Source: Photobacterium sp. TLY01 (GTDB taxonomy: Bacteria > Pseudomonadota > Gammaproteobacteria > Enterobacterales > Vibrionaceae). From it: a stretch of DNA of 64,000 nt. The notes beneath the pieces were generated by a model. It had not been told where the DNA came from. It saw nothing but the letters and a program-made list of their open reading frames with translations, and did not search any database. Where the stretch lies: positions 2,308,601 through 2,372,600 of the forward strand of contig NZ_CP090364.1 in assembly GCF_021432065.1 (NCBI RefSeq), written 5' to 3'. Position 1 is the first letter of the stretch. Each line of letters opens with the position of its first letter. The translations under genes and the position numbers were made by a program. Below, in pieces: positions 16,876-26,868 of the stretch.

Positions 16876-18090
16876 ATGCACAACATCGGGATGTCTACCA
16901 AGCTCAACAATGTTTGTTATGACATAAGGGGTCCCGTTCTTAAACATGCCAAGCGCATGGAAGAAGAAGGCCACAAAATTCTTAAGCTCAACATTGGCAA
17001 CCCCGCCCCGTTCGGTTTTGATGCACCGGATGAAATCCTGGTGGATGTGATCCGCAACCTGCCCACCTCGCAAGGTTACTGCGATTCAAAAGGCATTTAC
17101 TCAGCACGCAAAGCCGTGGTCCAGCATTACCAGAAACGCGGCCTGCTGGATCTGGATGTTGAAGATGTCTATATCGGCAACGGTGTCTCTGAACTGATCG
17201 TCATGGCGATGCAGGCACTGCTGGATAATACGGATGAAATTCTGGTTCCTGCACCCGATTACCCCTTGTGGACGGCGGCTATCTCCTTGTCTGGCGGCAA
17301 TCCGGTACACTACATCTGTGATGAAGAATCGGACTGGTATCCTGACCTTGATGATATTCGCAGTAAAATCACCCCGAAAACGCGCGGGATTGTGTTAATC
17401 AACCCGAACAATCCGACCGGTGCAGTCTATAGCCGTGACTTTTTGCTGGAAGTAATTGAAATTGCCCGTCAGCACAAACTGATTATCTTTGCCGACGAAA
17501 TTTACGACAAAATTCTGTATGACGGCGCCCAGCATACGTCTATTGCCCCACTGGCAGAAGACGTATTCTGTGTCACCTTCAATGGCTTGTCTAAGTCTTA
17601 CCGTGTCTGTGGTTTCCGTGCCGGCTGGATGTTGCTCTCCGGGCCTCGCCACGTCGCCAAACGCTACATCGAAGGACTGGATATGCTGGCCTCAATGCGC
17701 CTGTGTGCCAACGTACCGATGCAGCATGCGGTACAAACAGCCTTAGGCGGCTACCAGAGCATTAATGAACTGATTTTACCTGGCGGGCGTCTGCTTGAGC
17801 AGCGCAACAAAGCCTACGACATGATTACGCAAATTCCCGGCGTATCCTGTGTGAAACCCAAAGGGGCTTTGTACTTATTCCCGAAACTGGATCAGAAAAA
17901 GTTCAACATTGTCGATGATCAGAAAATGGCCCTGGACTTCCTGCAGCAAGAAAAAGTGCTGATTGTCCACGGTACAGGCTTCAACTGGAAAAAACCGGAT
18001 CACTTCCGCATTGTGACATTGCCCCGGGTCGATGACCTGGAAATGGCCATCGGCCGTCTGGAGCGATTTCTTCATAGTTACCGCCAATAA
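16876..18090 (+). CDS. alaA: Glutamate-pyruvate aminotransferase AlaA
   Basis: Pyridoxal-phosphate class I/II aminotransferase that makes alanine from pyruvate and glutamate. The protein of 404 residues tracks E. coli AlaA (405) along its whole length: NVCYDIRGPVLKHAKRMEEEG at the start, LNIGNPAPFGFDAPDE, INPNNPTGAVYS, FADEIYDKI and NGLSKSYRVCGFRAGW with the cofactor lysine at residue 240. ATG at 16876 matches the family start; the frame opens at a GTG at 16843 but that extension is not conserved. The stop codon sits inside an exact 16-bp tandem duplication. Confidence 0.95.
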   Translation: MHNIGMSTKLNNVCYDIRGPVLKHAKRMEEEGHKILKLNIGNPAPFGFDAPDEILVDVIRNLPTSQGYCDSKGIYSARKAVVQHYQKRGLLDLDVEDVYIGNGVSELIVMAMQALLDNTDEILVPAPDYPLWTAAISLSGGNPVHYICDEESDWYPDLDDIRSKITPKTRGIVLINPNNPTGAVYSRDFLLEVIEIARQHKLIIFADEIYDKILYDGAQHTSIAPLAEDVFCVTFNGLSKSYRVCGFRAGWMLLSGPRHVAKRYIEGLDMLASMRLCANVPMQHAVQTALGGYQSINELILPGGRLLEQRNKAYDMITQIPGVSCVKPKGALYLFPKLDQKKFNIVDDQKMALDFLQQEKVLIVHGTGFNWKKPDHFRIVTLPRVDDLEMAIGRLERFLHSYRQ

Positions 18091-18106
18091 TAGTTACCGC
18101 CAATAA
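18075..18106 (+). repeat. Exact 16-bp tandem duplication at the alaA stop codon
   Basis: TAGTTACCGCCAATAA occurs twice, back to back (18075-18090 and 18091-18106). The first copy contains the last codons and the TAA of alaA; the second lies just outside the gene, so the protein is unaffected. Confidence 0.95.
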
Positions 18107-18149
18107 CGATCAATCGCTATCGGTAATCAAGCGTCCAGCCCGTATCGCA

Positions 18150-18175
18150 AAGCCCCTATCCCAGGGGCTTTTGTT
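18150..18175 (+). terminator. Intrinsic terminator after alaA
   Basis: Perfect stem AGCCCCT / AGGGGCT with an ATCCC loop, followed by TTTTGTTGTTT. Confidence 0.85.
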
Positions 18176-18237
18176 GTTTCCTAGGCTGCAAAAAATCTGT
18201 TAGGTTTAAAGAGCAATCTGATCAATGTGGAAACATC

Positions 18238-18822
18238 ATGAAAACCAGCCATTTTTTTGCTCATCTCGCTCGTATGAAACTCATTCAACGCTGGCCGCTG
18301 ATGCGCTGCGTCGCCACTGAGAATGTCTCTGAGCACAGCCTGCAGGTGGCCTTTGTGGCCCACGCACTGGCATTGATCAAAAACCGTCACTTCGGCGGAC
18401 AACTGAATCCTGAGCGTATTGCTCTGCTGGCCATGTTTCATGATGCCAGTGAAGTGCTGACAGGCGACATGCCAACGCCAATCAAATACTTCAACCCGAC
18501 CATTGCCGAAGAATACAAAAAGATTGAACTGGCCGCCGAGCAAAGGCTGCTTTCTATGCTCCCAGATGAGTTTCAGGCCGACTACGCCCCTTTGCTGGTC
18601 AGCGATGCCATCGACCAGCAGGACTACCACATCGTCAAGCAGGCCGATACCTTATGTGCTTATCTGAAATGCCTGGAAGAACTCAGTGCCGGTAACCACG
18701 AATTCACACAGGCCAAGAAACGTCTGGAAGAAACGCTGGAAGAGCGAAAGACACAGGAAATGAGTTATTTCCTGAAAACCTTCGCCACCAGTTTCAACCT
18801 CACTTTGGATGAGATCAGCTAA
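18238..18822 (+). CDS. yfbR: 5'-deoxynucleotidase YfbR
   Basis: HD-domain metal-dependent phosphohydrolase that removes phosphate from deoxynucleoside 5'-monophosphates. The protein of 194 residues (E. coli 199) has [18 protein letters not shown], then [18 protein letters not shown] containing the HD pair, and [17 protein letters not shown] with the distal aspartates of the fold. alaA lies upstream as in E. coli, but a terminator separates the two. Its TAA overlaps the ATG of the dGTPase-like gene by one base, so translation is probably coupled. Confidence 0.95.
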   Translation: MKTSHFFAHLARMKLIQRWPLMRCVATENVSEHSLQVAFVAHALALIKNRHFGGQLNPERIALLAMFHDASEVLTGDMPTPIKYFNPTIAEEYKKIELAAEQRLLSMLPDEFQADYAPLLVSDAIDQQDYHIVKQADTLCAYLKCLEELSAGNHEFTQAKKRLEETLEERKTQEMSYFLKTFATSFNLTLDEIS

Positions 18823-20186
18823 TGCCTTTACCCAGCGACCCAAGCACCGCTCTGTGGCAAGCAAGAAAGAGTCAGGAGCACAAGGAGCGCCGCGATGATC
18901 ACCGCACTGCCTATCAGCGTGATCGCGCCAGAATTCTTCATTCTGCGGCCTTTCGCCGCTTGCAGGCCAAAACCCAGGTGCACGGTGCCGGCCATCACGA
19001 CTTTTACCGCACCCGACTGACCCACTCGCTGGAAGCCTCACAAATCGGCACCGGCATCGTCGCTCAGCTGAAAATCAAGCAACCTGAGTTTCGCTCGCTC
19101 TTACCTTCGAACAGTCTGATGGAAAGCCTGTGTCTGGCCCACGACATCGGACATCCGCCTTTCGGCCATGGTGGTGAAATAGCACTCAATTATATGATGC
19201 GTGATCAGGGTGGCTTTGAAGGCAATGCGCAGACGTTCAGAATCGTGACACTACTTGAGCCCTATACCGAAAACTTTGGTATGAATTTATCACGCCGTAC
19301 TTTACTCGGGCTGCTGAAATACCCGGCTTTTATCTGCGATACCAGAGCCACAGAGCAACCGCCTGAAGTCAGCGACTTTCGCCATTTGCGCGCCAAAGAC
19401 TGGCAGCCGGCCAAAGGCATTTACCGCGACGACAAAGAGACCTTTGCGTGGGTACTGTCTGGCCTGCCTGAGCAAGACAGGGAACTGTTCGGCATGATGC
19501 GCAGCGAGCGGCAATCCCCCAGTCAGCATCTCAAAACACGCTTTAAGTCTCTGGATTGCTCCATCATGGAGCTTGCCGATGATATTGCGTATGGCGTGCA
19601 CGATTTGGAAGATGCCATCGTCATGGGCATAGTGACGCAAAAACAGTGGGAAGATGCTGCTGCCAGTCAGTTACTGCATTGTGGAGAACCCTGGCTGGCT
19701 TCTCGCACGGAATGGTTGAGCCAGCAGTTGTTTGCCGATCACCATCAGCGTAAAGATGCCATTGGTGCCTTGGTCAATGCCCTGATCACCGCCATTGAGA
19801 TCGGCCCGACAACGGCTCAAAATGCCCCGGCATTCAGCGAACCACTGCTAAAATGGAACGCCTACCTGTCGGCTCCGATGGAAAATGCCCTGACCGTACT
19901 GAAACAGTTTGTCAGTGAGTATGTAGTGCACAAACCGGAAATCCAGCTGCTTGAGTACAAAGGGCAACAAATCATCATGGAAATGTTCGAGGCTTTCACC
20001 TCTGATCCGGAGCGGTTATTGCCGGCCAGTACCCGCGAGCGCTGGCGCACGGCCCTTCAGCAGAATGAAAATGAACAGCGGATCATTGCTGACTACATCG
20101 CGGGAATGACAGACGGGTTCGCCCAGCGGCTTTACAGCAACCTATTTCAACCTGCAAGTGAATGGAAAATAGGCCCCATCGTTTAA
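18822..20186 (+). CDS. dGTPase-like HD-domain deoxynucleotide triphosphohydrolase
   Basis: Protein of 454 residues of the dGTP triphosphohydrolase (Dgt-like) family, which splits dNTPs into nucleoside and triphosphate. Motifs seen: [11 protein letters not shown] and [17 protein letters not shown] for the first metal ligand, [15 protein letters not shown] for the HD pair, and [18 protein letters not shown] for the last aspartate. It is longer and different from short Dgt1-type enzymes and matches the Vibrio chromosomal homologue; relatives have been shown to protect against phage by depleting dGTP, but that role is not shown for this one. TAATG overlap with yfbR pairs two successive steps of deoxynucleotide breakdown. 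Confidence 0.9.
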   Translation: MPLPSDPSTALWQARKSQEHKERRDDHRTAYQRDRARILHSAAFRRLQAKTQVHGAGHHDFYRTRLTHSLEASQIGTGIVAQLKIKQPEFRSLLPSNSLMESLCLAHDIGHPPFGHGGEIALNYMMRDQGGFEGNAQTFRIVTLLEPYTENFGMNLSRRTLLGLLKYPAFICDTRATEQPPEVSDFRHLRAKDWQPAKGIYRDDKETFAWVLSGLPEQDRELFGMMRSERQSPSQHLKTRFKSLDCSIMELADDIAYGVHDLEDAIVMGIVTQKQWEDAAASQLLHCGEPWLASRTEWLSQQLFADHHQRKDAIGALVNALITAIEIGPTTAQNAPAFSEPLLKWNAYLSAPMENALTVLKQFVSEYVVHKPEIQLLEYKGQQIIMEMFEAFTSDPERLLPASTRERWRTALQQNENEQRIIADYIAGMTDGFAQRLYSNLFQPASEWKIGPIV

Positions 20187-20188
20187 CG

Positions 20189-20800
20189 TTACTTACCATA
20201 ATGCCGCTCAAACAGCCCGGGCGGCATCTGACTGATCTGAAAATCGATCATTTTTTCAAATGCAGCCACTAAGGGCAGAAAACGCTGGCTTTCACCTTCA
20301 AGCTGACTCAGGGCATAAAACGCAGCTTCAACTGTGGACAATCCGGCTTGTTTGGGCGATTTTCGAATCCGGTAATTCCCTGCGGGTACATCATCGAGGC
20401 ATACGCAGGGTAAGGCTTGCAAGTTCGCCGACAAACGCCACATTTTATACGCCTTTTTCCATGTGCCATCGAGCAGTATTAATGTCGTCAGAGGGGATGA
20501 GGTGTTCTGTACAGCCAGGCTGGAAAGCGGTACAGCCTGTTCGTCCGGATAAAGTACCGCCGCATGGCGCGCCGGGTCTGCCAGCAGACTGTTGATCTCC
20601 TCATGCTGGCTGAAATCTTCGCCAACCCATAGCCGCGCGTTGGGTAACGAGAGTGTCAGGATACGGGCCGTACCGAGCGGCCGGCTGACCTCTGAGGGGT
20701 GTTGCAATATCCAGAGTTCAGTTCTAGCATCAATTTTTTCGATCCACTGGCAAATACAGGCGTTGCCTGCTTTACCGCAATCTTCACAGTATCGGCTCAT
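20189..20800 (-). CDS. tapT: DTW-domain tRNA-uridine aminocarboxypropyltransferase (TapT-like)
   Basis: Protein of 203 residues. The N-terminus has four cysteines, CEDCGKAGNACIC, typical of the zinc site in DTW proteins; the domain name motif appears as LLDGTWKKAYKM, and SPKQAGLSTVEAA is the SAM-linked loop. DTW enzymes transfer an aminocarboxypropyl group from S-adenosylmethionine to uridine in tRNA (acp3U47 in E. coli by TapT). Other DTW paralogues exist, so the exact uridine is inferred. ATG at 20800 gives the usual short start before the cysteines; the frame is open upstream. It is convergent with the dGTPase gene and divergent from the rhombosortase. Confidence 0.85.
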   Translation of the reverse strand: MSRYCEDCGKAGNACICQWIEKIDARTELWILQHPSEVSRPLGTARILTLSLPNARLWVGEDFSQHEEINSLLADPARHAAVLYPDEQAVPLSSLAVQNTSSPLTTLILLDGTWKKAYKMWRLSANLQALPCVCLDDVPAGNYRIRKSPKQAGLSTVEAAFYALSQLEGESQRFLPLVAAFEKMIDFQISQMPPGLFERHYGK

Positions 20801-20810
20801 TGAGGTGCCC

Positions 20811-21383
20811 TTGTTATCACGATCTCTGTTCCTGTCCCTGCTGACAATATCTCTGCTTTGTATCATTGCGCAATTTGCACCGCTTCATTCGCTGCTGGAG
20901 TGGCAACGACCACTGATTGAATCCGGGCAATGGTGGCGGATCCTAACAGGAAATCTCACCCACACCAATTGGGTCCATCTCGGCATGAATATTTCAGGTC
21001 TGCTGATCATCAGTTATCTGTTCCGGTTTTACCTGACAGCAGGCCGTTTTTGCCTGTTATTCATCGCGCTAAGTCTGATTGTCGGTCTGTCACTGCTTCT
21101 GACCACACTGACGGGTTACTCAGGCTTATCTGGCCTGCTGCACGGGATTTTCATTTGGGGAGCCTGTCAGGATATCCGCACACAGCGCGCCGGAGGACGG
21201 TTATTGCTCATGGCGGGTGTCTTAAAAGTCAGCTGGGATTTATACACCGGAGGATCTGCTGAAACAGCAGCGATGATTCATGCAACTGTGGCTGTAGAAG
21301 CGCATTTTGCCGGGGCTGTCGGTGGCTTTTTGCTCGCCATGCTGCCTCCTGCTTTCAGGTTATCAGCATTCCCTGTCAAATAA
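20811..21383 (+). CDS. Rhombosortase (rhomboid-like protease for GlyGly-CTERM proteins)
   Basis: Membrane protein of about 190 residues with six hydrophobic segments. The catalytic serine lies in GYSGLSGLLHG and the catalytic histidine in the last helix, VEAHFAGAVGG; WWRILTGNLTHTNWVHLGMN is the rhomboid N-terminal motif. This size and the SGLLHG form match rhombosortases, which in Vibrio and Shewanella cleave the C-terminal GlyGly-CTERM anchor of secreted proteins and attach glycerol-phosphoethanolamine-type lipid. The start is uncertain: TTG at 20811 has GAGG five bases upstream, GTG at 20805 is also possible; the open frame further upstream runs antisense to the DTW gene. No GlyGly-CTERM substrate is seen in this window. 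Confidence 0.8.
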   Translation: MLSRSLFLSLLTISLLCIIAQFAPLHSLLEWQRPLIESGQWWRILTGNLTHTNWVHLGMNISGLLIISYLFRFYLTAGRFCLLFIALSLIVGLSLLLTTLTGYSGLSGLLHGIFIWGACQDIRTQRAGGRLLLMAGVLKVSWDLYTGGSAETAAMIHATVAVEAHFAGAVGGFLLAMLPPAFRLSAFPVK

Positions 21384-21393
21384 TGTCAGTTGC

Positions 21394-21414
21394 AAGGGGC
21401 GCATTGCACCCCTT
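21394..21414. terminator. Hairpin between rhombosortase and the ComEA-like gene
   Basis: AAGGGG / CCCCTT arms around CGCATTGCA between two convergent genes. The T tract is poor on both sides, so its efficiency is doubtful. Confidence 0.4.
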
Positions 21415-21446
21415 ACAAGATAGTGGCGTTTCGGTTTTCAGCTCAG

Positions 21447-21731
21447 TCAGAGCTGAATACGATCACGATTTTTTTCTACAGTTGAGGCACCAATCCCTTT
21501 GACCTTACTCAGATCATCAATCGTGGCAAAAGCCCCATTCTGCTCCCGGTAATCAATAATGTTCTGAGCCTTATCCGGACCAACGCCTAATAGCAGTTTG
21601 TCCAGTTCTTCAGCATTGGCACTATTGATATTTATTGTTATTTCAATCCCTTCATGCTTATCGGACGCGTCTACCACTCCCGGTAAAACAACGCTCGATG
21701 CCAGCAAAATTAATGCAAATGTGTTTTTCAT
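21447..21731 (-). CDS. Secreted ComEA-like helix-hairpin-helix protein
   Basis: Protein of 94 residues: signal peptide (residues 1-22, ending VVDA-S), then a helix-hairpin-helix pair (INSANAEELDKLLLGVGPDKAQNIIDYRE and FATIDDLSKVKGIGASTVEKNRD) of the ComEA type. Such periplasmic proteins bind double-stranded DNA and pull it in during natural transformation in Vibrio. The length is right for V. cholerae-type ComEA. It stands alone downstream of ppiD, as in other Vibrionaceae. Confidence 0.85.
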   Translation of the reverse strand: MKNTFALILLASSVVLPGVVDASDKHEGIEITININSANAEELDKLLLGVGPDKAQNIIDYREQNGAFATIDDLSKVKGIGASTVEKNRDRIQL

Positions 21732-21810
21732 TTTTTCTCCTTAGTATTAACGCAAACCAAGGATAATCATTTTTAATCACACAATAATGCTTGCCAGGAG
21801 ATGACGAGAT

Positions 21811-21840
21811 AAAAAAACGACGGGCCGCACAAAGCGGCCC
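21811..21840 (-). terminator. Intrinsic terminator of ppiD
   Basis: Stem GGGCCGC / GCGGCCC with a five-base loop; on the minus strand it is followed by GTCGTTTTTTT. It lies 25 bases after the ppiD stop. Confidence 0.88.
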
Positions 21841-21864
21841 ATCTATGATAAATATCAATTACAT

Positions 21865-23757
21865 TTAGTTTGCAGATGCATCCAATACCGGATAGGTCAC
21901 TTCCGCATCAGCACGCAGGACATCCAGTAAAGCAACCACATCCTGCTGCGCATTCATCTGAGCAACCTGCTCGGCCAGTTGCCCGTTCACGCTGCCCGAT
22001 TCAACCTCAGGTTCAATCACTTTATCCAGCGCAATCACAACAACATTGCCCTGCTGATCACGGGTAACCCCGTAGACAGACTGACCTTCAACAGGCTTGG
22101 CCATGGCAAAAGCTTGTTGTGCAATCACAGGATCGCTGCCGCGACGACTGATCGTCTGAGGCTCAGAGAAGCTCAGATCAAGCTGGTCCAAAATAGCGCT
22201 ATCACCATCCCGCAATGCCGCAAGGATCTCATCCGCCTGCTTCTCAGCTGCTTCTTCACCACGCTGGGTGGCTACTATCTCATGGACCTGATCCGCAACC
22301 TCTTCAAAAGGTAACAACTGCTCAGGGCGGGACTCATCAACACGAACCACGATGACATGCTCCGCACCCAGTTCAATGACTTCTGAGTTCAAACCATCGT
22401 CACGTACTTCCGCACTGCTTAACGCCTGAACAACAGCCGGTGAAGCCAACACGCCCTGGGCATTGTTGAGCGCGAAAAAGTCAGTCTTCTGCACTTTGGC
22501 ATTCACTGCTTTTGCCGCATCATCCAGTGAGTCCGGCATTTCAAACGCTGATTCTGCCAGTTTGGTTTGTTGCTGATAGAATGCTTCTGCCGCTTTTTGT
22601 TCACGCAGATCTGCTAACAGTTCGCTGCGAACCTCGGTCAGCGGCTTGGCTGTCGGCGCTTTGACCGCTTCAAGCTGAATAATGTGATAGCCAAATGAGG
22701 ATTTCACAACGCCAGACAGATCCCCTTGGTTCTCCAGGGCAAAGGCCGCTTCCTCAAACGCTGGGTCCATCACGCCGCGCTCAAACCAGTCCAGTTCACC
22801 GCCTTGCTTCGCACTAAAAGTGTCATCCGATTTGGCTTTTGCCAGCTCAGAAAAATCCGCCCCCTGATTGAGCTCGGCAAGAATCGCATCCGCCTTTGAC
22901 TGCGCTTCAGCATCATCACCCTGAATCAGAATGTGACGGACATGGCGCTGCTCAGGCGTTGAAAATTTAGCCTGGTTATCCTGATAATAAGCATTCAGCT
23001 CATCATCACTAACATCCATGGTCTCTTTCAGCGTATCGCCAGACAGCTCAATATAAGCAACCTTCACTTGTTCCGGACGAGTAAAGGCTTCCGGATGCTG
23101 CTCGTAGTAATCTTTGCTGTCGCTTTCTGAGATCTCAACAGTTTCCTTAAACGTATCCAGGTTCAGGGTCAGACTGCGTACTTCACGCTGTTGTTGCTCC
23201 AGTTGCTGCAATTGAACCAGCTCATGACTCAGTGCAAAATCACTGCCCTGAATCGCGCTCAGCAGCTGCTGACGCAGCATGTCGGTGCGCATGTACTCGG
23301 CAAATTGCTCAGGCGTGAAACGCGAGCGGCGAAGCAAAGAAGCATACACTTCATTATCAAACTTACCGTCACGCTGAAATTCAGGCATTGAACGAATTGC
23401 TTGCTTCACCTGCTCATCACTGATGCGTAAGCCCAGCTCGTTCGCACGTTGTTCAATCAGTGCGTCATTCACCAAACGGTCCAGCACGCTGCGACGAAAC
23501 TGCTGAACATACCCAGGGTCACCCATCAGCGTAGAGAAATACTCTCCCAGCTGCGACTGCATACGGTTACGTTCGTTCTGATATGCCTGCTCAAACTGAT
23601 TCTGGCTGATTTCCTCGCCGTCAATCTTTGCCGCTACAGGCTGATTAGAATTTGCCAGATAACTGCCTACACCGGCAAAGACAAAAGAAAATATGATTAG
23701 GGAGAGAATAATCTTCACCCAAATGCTGCTAACGCCTTCGCGCATCCGCTCCATCAT
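21865..23757 (-). CDS. ppiD: Periplasmic folding chaperone PpiD
   Basis: Inner-membrane-anchored chaperone of 630 residues that helps proteins emerging from the Sec translocon. A single N-terminal membrane helix (about residues 14-34, KIILSLIIFSFVFAGVGSYL) is followed by a SurA-like N domain, a parvulin domain (about 262-362: HVRHILIQGDD, GGELDWFERGVMDPAF, FGYHIIQLE) and a second degenerate chaperone part. Two methionines open the frame; either 23757 or 23754 may be used. hupB lies upstream on the same strand, as in E. coli (lon-hupB-ppiD). Confidence 0.94.
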   Translation of the reverse strand: MMERMREGVSSIWVKIILSLIIFSFVFAGVGSYLANSNQPVAAKIDGEEISQNQFEQAYQNERNRMQSQLGEYFSTLMGDPGYVQQFRRSVLDRLVNDALIEQRANELGLRISDEQVKQAIRSMPEFQRDGKFDNEVYASLLRRSRFTPEQFAEYMRTDMLRQQLLSAIQGSDFALSHELVQLQQLEQQQREVRSLTLNLDTFKETVEISESDSKDYYEQHPEAFTRPEQVKVAYIELSGDTLKETMDVSDDELNAYYQDNQAKFSTPEQRHVRHILIQGDDAEAQSKADAILAELNQGADFSELAKAKSDDTFSAKQGGELDWFERGVMDPAFEEAAFALENQGDLSGVVKSSFGYHIIQLEAVKAPTAKPLTEVRSELLADLREQKAAEAFYQQQTKLAESAFEMPDSLDDAAKAVNAKVQKTDFFALNNAQGVLASPAVVQALSSAEVRDDGLNSEVIELGAEHVIVVRVDESRPEQLLPFEEVADQVHEIVATQRGEEAAEKQADEILAALRDGDSAILDQLDLSFSEPQTISRRGSDPVIAQQAFAMAKPVEGQSVYGVTRDQQGNVVVIALDKVIEPEVESGSVNGQLAEQVAQMNAQQDVVALLDVLRADAEVTYPVLDASAN

Positions 23758-23846
23758 AACGTGCCGTATCTCCTAGTTGTTCGAGCTGGCAATCATTGTT
23801 GATTACGATTCGAAAGAATCACAATCTGTTCACCTGATACAATGTA

Positions 23847-23874
23847 AAAAAAGCGCATCAGATATGATGCGCTC
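23847..23874 (-). terminator. Intrinsic terminator between hupB and ppiD
   Basis: GCGCATCA / TGATGCGC hairpin followed on the minus strand by a run of seven T. It separates hupB from ppiD. Confidence 0.85.
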
Positions 23875-23951
23875 TCGTGTTACGCAATAATGCCACTATA
23901 TGACAAGAAGCGTAAAGATTTGTTCATTTCAACTTACTGGCGAGGCCAGAA

Positions 23952-24224
23952 TCAGTTGACAGAATCTTTCAGCGCTTTACCTGGTTTGAAACCTGGTACA
24001 CGTGCTGCTGCGATTTGGATTTCTTCACCGGTTTGTGGGTTACGGCCAGTACGGGCAGCGCGCTCACGAACAGAGAATGTACCAAAACCAACCAGAGCAA
24101 CCTGGTCACCTTCTTTCAGAGACTCAGACACGGCCTCAATGAAAGCGTCCAGTGCACGGCCAGCAGATGCTTTAGAAATATCGGCACCTTCGGCGATTTT
24201 ATCAACCAATTGAGTTTTGTTCAC
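23952..24224 (-). CDS. hupB: DNA-binding protein HU-beta
   Basis: Nucleoid protein of 90 residues, nearly identical to enteric HU-beta: [20 protein letters not shown], then [21 protein letters not shown] and the C-terminus [10 protein letters not shown] start it at the GTG at 24224 because the mature family start (VNKTQL, read as MNKTQL) lies there and AGGGG sits at the right distance; the frame extends 23 codons further but without family support. Order lon-hupB-ppiD matches E. coli. Confidence 0.95.
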   Translation of the reverse strand: MNKTQLVDKIAEGADISKASAGRALDAFIEAVSESLKEGDQVALVGFGTFSVRERAARTGRNPQTGEEIQIAAARVPGFKPGKALKDSVN

Positions 24225-24410
24225 GATTTCTTCCCCTCTATGAACATTGTCTTCCTGACAACAGCATAATCTATGTTTACGCTGTGACGACAAAGGACAA
24301 TCAAAAACTTGTATCAGGTCTAATTTATCAGCTCATTGTGACACTGAACAGGCTGTAAGCCTTGTTATTATTGAGCTTACAGCAAATTAGACCCCACTTA
24401 TAGCCAGACA

Positions 24411-24447
24411 GAAAAAGGCTGACAAGCGATTTCCGTCACAGTCAGCC
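24411..24447 (-). terminator. Intrinsic terminator of lon
   Basis: GGCTGAC / GTCAGCC arms with a 17-base loop, followed on the minus strand by TTTTTCTG, shortly after the lon stop. Confidence 0.7.
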
Positions 24448-24458
24448 ACTTACATCTG

Positions 24459-26831
24459 TTAATTTTGCTGCATATCACTGTTTTGAGCGTTTACCAGCTC
24501 GATTCCTGACGGATTATTTTCCAGTGCGATGCGTAACACATCATCAATCCAGCGAACCGGGCGAACTTCCAAATCAGCAATCACGTTGTCTGGGATCTCT
24601 TCCAGATCACGTTCATTCTCTTTCGGAATCAGCACGGTTTTAATGCCGCCACGGTGTGCTGCCAGCAGTTTTTCTTTCAAACCACCAATCGGCAGCACTT
24701 CACCACGCAGGGTAATTTCACCTGTCATCGCGACATCACTGCGCACAGGGTTACCTGTCAGGCTGGACACCAGTGCCGTACACATGGCAATACCCGCGCT
24801 TGGGCCATCCTTAGGGGTTGCGCCTTCAGGAACATGGACATGGATATCACGCTTCTCATAGAAATCGTTGTTAATACCCAGTTTTTCTGCCCGAGTGCGC
24901 ACCACAGTCATCGCTGCCTGGATAGACTCCTGCATCACGTCGCCCAGAGAGCCGGTGTAAGATAGCTTGCCTTTACCCGGCATAGACTCAGTTTCAATGG
25001 TCAGCAAATCGCCACCCACTTCGGTCCACGCCAGCCCGGTGACTTGTCCAATGCGATTACTTTCTTCTGCTTTTCCGTAGTCAAAGCGCTGCACACCCAG
25101 ATACTGCTTCAGGTTCGCCTGATTAATGGTGACCTTCTTCACTTCCGGATTCAGCAGGATCTCTTTCACCGCTTTACGGCACAGTTTAGAGATTTCACGT
25201 TCGAGATTACGGACGCCGGCTTCACGGGTGTAGTAGCGGATAATACCGACAATCGCCGAATCTTCGATCTCCACTTCGCCTTTTTTCAGGCCGTTGCGTT
25301 GGATCTGTTTTTCCAGCAAGTGACGTTTTGCAATATTGAGTTTTTCGTCCTCGGTATAACCAGACAGACGAATCACTTCCATACGGTCCAATAACGGGCC
25401 CGGAATATTCATCGAGTTCGATGTGGCCACGAACATCACGTCGGACAAGTCGTAATCCACTTCCAGATAATGGTCATTAAACGCATTGTTCTGTTCCGGA
25501 TCCAGCACTTCCAGCAGCGCTGACGCAGGATCGCCACGCATGTCGGACGACATCTTGTCGATCTCATCCAGCAGGAACAGCGGGTTTTTCACGCCCACTT
25601 TGGCCATTTTCTGAATCAGTTTGCCTGGCATAGAGCCGATATAAGTCCGACGGTGACCACGGATTTCAGCTTCATCACGCACCCCGCCTAAGGCCATACG
25701 CACGTATTTACGACCCGTAGCAGCAGCAATGGACTGTCCCAGAGATGTTTTACCGACACCCGGAGGGCCAACCAGGCACAGGATCGGGCCTTTCAGCTTA
25801 TTGATACGGCTCTGAACGGCTAAATACTCAAGAATGCGGTCTTTGACGCGTTCCAGACCATAGTGGTCGGCGTTGAGGATCTCTTCCGCTTTTGCCAGAT
25901 CTTTCTTGACCTTGGTCCGCTTGTGCCATGGCACGCTCAGCATCCAGTCAATATAACCACGAACCACAGTGGCTTCAGCAGACATCGGCGACATCATCTT
26001 CAGCTTTTGTAATTCCTGCTCAGTTTTTTCACGCGCTTCAGCCGGCATTTTTGATTCGTCGATTTTTTTCTTCAACGATTCGAATTCATCCGGCGCATCG
26101 TCCAGCTCACCCAGTTCTTTCTGGATGGCTTTCATCTGCTCATTCAGATAGTACTCGCGCTGGCTCTTTTCCATCTGTTTCTTGACGCGGCCACGGATAC
26201 GTTTCTCAACCTGCAGCAGATCAATTTCAGATTCCATCATGGCCATCAGGAACTCCAGACGTTCCGTAATATCCACGATTTCGAGCACTTTCTGCTTATC
26301 TGCCAGCTTCAGTGGCATATGCGCAGCAATGGTATCGGCGAGACGAGCAGCCTCATCAATGCCATTGAGTGAGGTTAAGACTTCAGGCGGGATCTTTTTG
26401 TTCAGCTTGATAAAGCCTTCAAACTGATTGATCGCAGTGCGAACCAGCACTTCCTGCTCGCGCTCGTCCATTTCCGGCGTGACCAGAAATTCAGCTTCCG
26501 CACTGAAAAATTCGTCGTCAGTTAACTTCCTGACGTTTGCACGCTGCTGCCCTTCTACCAGCACCTTCACTGTGCCATCCGGCAATTTCAGGAGCTGTAG
26601 TATGGTCGCAACTGTGCCGACATCATAGAGATCGTCAACGGTGGGTTCGTCAGTTGCCGCTTCTTTCTGGGCAACCAACAAAATTTGTTTATCGTTATCC
26701 ATTGCGGTTTCAAGGCAACGAATGGATTTATCCCGGCCTACAAACAATGGAATAACCATATGAGGGTAGACCACCACGTCACGCAGTGGCAGAACGGGAA
26801 TGGCAAGGCGTTCCGAACGCTCCAGGTTCAT
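24459..26831 (-). CDS. lon: ATP-dependent protease Lon
   Basis: Cytosolic AAA+ serine protease of 790 residues (E. coli 784). N-terminal substrate domain starts [17 protein letters not shown]; Walker [10 protein letters not shown] lies near residue 356; Walker B is in [10 protein letters not shown]; the catalytic serine is in KDGPSAG near residue 680, with the partner lysine about 43 residues on. It degrades misfolded proteins and regulators. A heat-shock-type promoter lies upstream, in agreement with known sigma-32 control of lon. Confidence 0.97.
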   Translation of the reverse strand: MNLERSERLAIPVLPLRDVVVYPHMVIPLFVGRDKSIRCLETAMDNDKQILLVAQKEAATDEPTVDDLYDVGTVATILQLLKLPDGTVKVLVEGQQRANVRKLTDDEFFSAEAEFLVTPEMDEREQEVLVRTAINQFEGFIKLNKKIPPEVLTSLNGIDEAARLADTIAAHMPLKLADKQKVLEIVDITERLEFLMAMMESEIDLLQVEKRIRGRVKKQMEKSQREYYLNEQMKAIQKELGELDDAPDEFESLKKKIDESKMPAEAREKTEQELQKLKMMSPMSAEATVVRGYIDWMLSVPWHKRTKVKKDLAKAEEILNADHYGLERVKDRILEYLAVQSRINKLKGPILCLVGPPGVGKTSLGQSIAAATGRKYVRMALGGVRDEAEIRGHRRTYIGSMPGKLIQKMAKVGVKNPLFLLDEIDKMSSDMRGDPASALLEVLDPEQNNAFNDHYLEVDYDLSDVMFVATSNSMNIPGPLLDRMEVIRLSGYTEDEKLNIAKRHLLEKQIQRNGLKKGEVEIEDSAIVGIIRYYTREAGVRNLEREISKLCRKAVKEILLNPEVKKVTINQANLKQYLGVQRFDYGKAEESNRIGQVTGLAWTEVGGDLLTIETESMPGKGKLSYTGSLGDVMQESIQAAMTVVRTRAEKLGINNDFYEKRDIHVHVPEGATPKDGPSAGIAMCTALVSSLTGNPVRSDVAMTGEITLRGEVLPIGGLKEKLLAAHRGGIKTVLIPKENERDLEEIPDNVIADLEVRPVRWIDDVLRIALENNPSGIELVNAQNSDMQQN

Positions 26832-26868
26832 ATTGTTCTCTCTTTCCGTTCAGTCTCTTTTCATGAGT

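Noticed and set aside
20592..20810. N-terminal extension of the rhombosortase frame
   Set aside because: It lies antisense to the DTW gene and has no membrane or rhomboid features; the rhomboid-like part begins after about 20811.
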